A stretch of DNA of 64,000 nucleotides, taken from NCBI GenBank assembly GCA_964538025.1, contig CAZICZ010000008.1:107961-171960 (forward strand), given 5' to 3'. How positions within the stretch are numbered: position 1 is the stretch's first letter; every line of letters starts with the position of its first letter. The DNA comes from UBA5078 sp964538025. GTDB taxonomy: Bacteria > Pseudomonadota > Gammaproteobacteria > Pseudomonadales > Pseudohongiellaceae. This document shows, in pieces, positions 62,058 to 64,000 of the stretch. The notes under the pieces were generated by a model that was not told the DNA's origin, did not search any database, and worked only from the letters and a program-made list of their open reading frames with translations. Made by a program: the position numbers and the translations under genes.

Positions 62058-64000
62058 TTAGAATGTCCCGTTGATTTTGAGGGAGACCACACGGCCGGAC
62101 GTGCCGCACTGATCCTCGAATTCCTCAATGATACCGCTCGTGATGGGGCCAAGGTAGCGGTGTCTTTCGCGGCACTGCATGTTGTTGTTGGCATTGCGGG
62201 CATCGAACCGGAAGGTGATGCCATCAAAGGCCACAAACTCGACGAAGGCCTGGATGTTGGGGTCGCCCGCCAGATACTCGATGTCATCGATGTCGTAGCG
62301 CACCATGTTGCCGTCGAAGCGATTGTTCCAGTTCAGGCCGTAGTTCAGCTTCAGGCTCGGGATGTCATGACGGAAGCCCATCTGGAAGCGGCCGCGGTTG
62401 AAATTGGTGAAACGGCGGTCAATGCCCAGGAAGGAGTCCTTGATCTTGGAATCCTGCACGTTGAAGCTGGAGGTCAGCAACAGGTTGGGCATCTGGATCA
62501 TGCTCATGCGAATGCTGGCACTCAGGTTGAGGCCGTACATCGTGCCGTCACCGATATTGCCGTTGGCAGACTCGAGCACCGTGGGCGAACTGGAGACATC
62601 CAGCCGGTCGATCACGTCCAGATGCTTCATCCAGAACACATCCCCTTCCACGACCCCGATATCATCGGCCAGGCGGTATTCGAAACCGACTTCCGTCCGC
62701 AGCACCTGTTCCTGCTTCAGGTTGGCATTCCCGGCCTGTGTGTTGGCATCGTTGTCCTGATTATCACTCGCCGCCACAAAGTCGCTGAAACTGAGTTGCC
62801 GGACCGACTTCTCCGCGGACCAGGTCAGCTGGAACGTGGGGGTGAGGTCGTAACGCCAGTCGAGCTTTGGCTTCAGGAAGGCGAAATCACGCTGATTGTA
62901 AACATCCCCGGTCTGGGTGATTTCGGACATCTCGTAGACGAGGGAGCTTTCCAGCGACATGCGCGGGTTGATCTGCCAGTTATGAACGAGGAAGGGCTCC
63001 ACACGGATTTCCTCGACGCGGGAATTGGCATTGGAGACCTTCTGGGGCACCAGTCCGCCGACACTGGCGGAAGGGGTCCCGGTCGTGGAGGCGAGCCCCA
63101 GTCGCAGGCTCGAGTCCAGAATGGTTTGCGCGCGTTCCGCGCCGAACTCGATGTCCTGCCCTTCCAACACGTTCATCGTGTAGGAGCCGCGCACGATTCG
63201 CTCGCGGGTGACACTGGCCGTTTCCAGATAAAGGTTCTTGGTTTCCTTGCCGTCGGTGCCGACCTTATAACGCTCGCGCACACTGGCATTGTCGTTTTCG
63301 TTGGTGATGAAGAGCACCTTGAACTTCTGCCCACCGGCAAAATTCAGCTCATAGTCACCGCCGATCTCCCACTCGTCGCGGTCATTGGGCACGTCTTCGC
63401 GCTCTTTGGTCAGGGTTGTGGGATTGGTGCGCAGATTGGTCGTCCAGCGGTCCACATCAGTGGTGTTGTCGCGGATCCCATACAGGCCGTTCAGGCGAAG
63501 ACTGCTGCGCTCGCTGATGTCGTAGCCCAGATTGGTGGACAGGTTGTAGTCGGTCTGATCCCGGACGCGTTCCTCCCGGACCTCATCATTGAAAGACCAG
63601 TCGCCCAAACGGCTGGTCTCCTTGCTGACATAGTGGTCATAGCGCGGCTCGGCTTGTGCACTGAACAGATAGGTCAGTGCCCCGGACTGACCGCTGTAGG
63701 CGATGGAGCCCCCGGGGGTGATGTCGCCGTCCAGCGCGCGGTCGGCGTTGACCTGATAGGCCACCGTCGTGGTGTCCAGCGCTTCCAGCAGCACCACGTT
63801 GATGACCTGTCCGGTGCTGCGCACGTCCAGCGCACCGGAAGTCCCGCGAATGATTTCAATGTAGTCGACCTGAGACGCACTGATGCGGCCCAACTGGTCG
63901 CGGGACTGATTGCCCTTGCCTGCCATCCGTTTGCCGTCAATCAGGATCTGGTCGCCCCCGCCGGCGCCAAGACCACGGCCACCGCCGCCGCCCCCAAAGC
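62058..64000 (-). CDS. TonB-dependent receptor, N terminus beyond the window
   Basis: At least 647 residues; the frame is still open at the right edge. The plug domain shows a glycine-rich run before DQILIDGKRM, then RISASQVDYIEIIRGTSGAL (the TonB-plug end with IEIIRG) and STGQVINVVL. The remainder is an alternating beta pattern of the outer-membrane barrel, ending SGRVVSLKINGTF with the C-terminal phenylalanine used in barrel insertion. It should import a ligand across the outer membrane using TonB. The ligand is unknown; TonB box and signal peptide lie outside. Confidence 0.93.
   Translation of the reverse strand, partial: FGGGGGGRGLGAGGGDQILIDGKRMAGKGNQSRDQLGRISASQVDYIEIIRGTSGALDVRSTGQVINVVLLEALDTTTVAYQVNADRALDGDITPGGSIAYSGQSGALTYLFSAQAEPRYDHYVSKETSRLGDWSFNDEVREERVRDQTDYNLSTNLGYDISERSSLRLNGLYGIRDNTTDVDRWTTNLRTNPTTLTKEREDVPNDRDEWEIGGDYELNFAGGQKFKVLFITNENDNASVRERYKVGTDGKETKNLYLETASVTRERIVRGSYTMNVLEGQDIEFGAERAQTILDSSLRLGLASTTGTPSASVGGLVPQKVSNANSRVEEIRVEPFLVHNWQINPRMSLESSLVYEMSEITQTGDVYNQRDFAFLKPKLDWRYDLTPTFQLTWSAEKSVRQLSFSDFVAASDNQDNDANTQAGNANLKQEQVLRTEVGFEYRLADDIGVVEGDVFWMKHLDVIDRLDVSSSPTVLESANGNIGDGTMYGLNLSASIRMSMIQMPNLLLTSSFNVQDSKIKDSFLGIDRRFTNFNRGRFQMGFRHDIPSLKLNYGLNWNNRFDGNMVRYDIDDIEYLAGDPNIQAFVEFVAFDGITFRFDARNANNNMQCRERHRYLGPITSGIIEEFEDQCGTSGRVVSLKINGTF

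Overview
The window looks like chromosome of a GC-rich, aerobic, probably aquatic gammaproteobacterium close to the Pseudomonadales/Cellvibrionales. The basis is gene content and order: an rpsF-rpsR-(membrane protein)-rplI-dnaB-alr-radA block, an elongation factor P with arginine at position 32 next to its rhamnosyltransferase EarP, RlmKL, EttA, a fold-III ornithine decarboxylase, and many periplasmic quinoproteins. The genus cannot be fixed from the sequence.

Layout. 0-8 kb: the 5' end of glyA (runs off the left edge), divergent ettA, a two-gene unit for a lambda-P-like helicase loader and a protein with three DnaT-like domains, a large AsmA-like DUF748 protein, and a type I GAPDH gene broken by a frameshift. 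8-15.2 kb: three tandem paralogous PQQ-dependent dehydrogenases, each with its own terminator and the same ribosome-binding leader. 15.5-25 kb: rlmJ, a sodium:solute symporter, rlmKL, two cupins, an ATP-grasp ligase with a 35-residue lysine-rich protein before it, then earP-efp. 25-28 kb: pyruvate phosphate dikinase. 28-33.7 kb: two divergent PQQ dehydrogenases, the rightward one followed by two YceI proteins, one a lipoprotein. 33.7-41 kb: an MdlAB-type ABC exporter pair, ornithine decarboxylase, a cystine symporter and a DUF599 protein. 41-51 kb: radA, alr, dnaB, the ribosomal protein operon, rlmB, rnr and tRNA-Leu(CAG). 51.1-55.4 kb: a visibly AT-richer two-component/c-di-GMP module (histidine kinase, OmpR-type regulator, Hpt protein, REC-EAL phosphodiesterase) against the tRNA. 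55.4-60.5 kb: small membrane proteins, a secreted protein-lipoprotein-NosR-like operon and a pyroglutamyl-peptidase-like protein. 60.7-64 kb: a YbdG-type mechanosensitive channel and a TonB-dependent receptor running off the right edge.

How the parts may work together. The five dehydrogenases are predicted to be exported and to oxidise sugars, alcohols or related compounds with PQQ in the periplasm. None carries a cytochrome domain and no PQQ synthesis gene is present, so acceptor and cofactor come from elsewhere; the YceI pair is a candidate quinone-binding partner. PPDK fits gluconeogenic or pyruvate-based growth. The DnaT-like/lambda-P-like pair probably serves replication or restart through DnaB, whose gene lies in the same window. 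Most starts are inferred by eye from ribosome-binding sites and known family starts.
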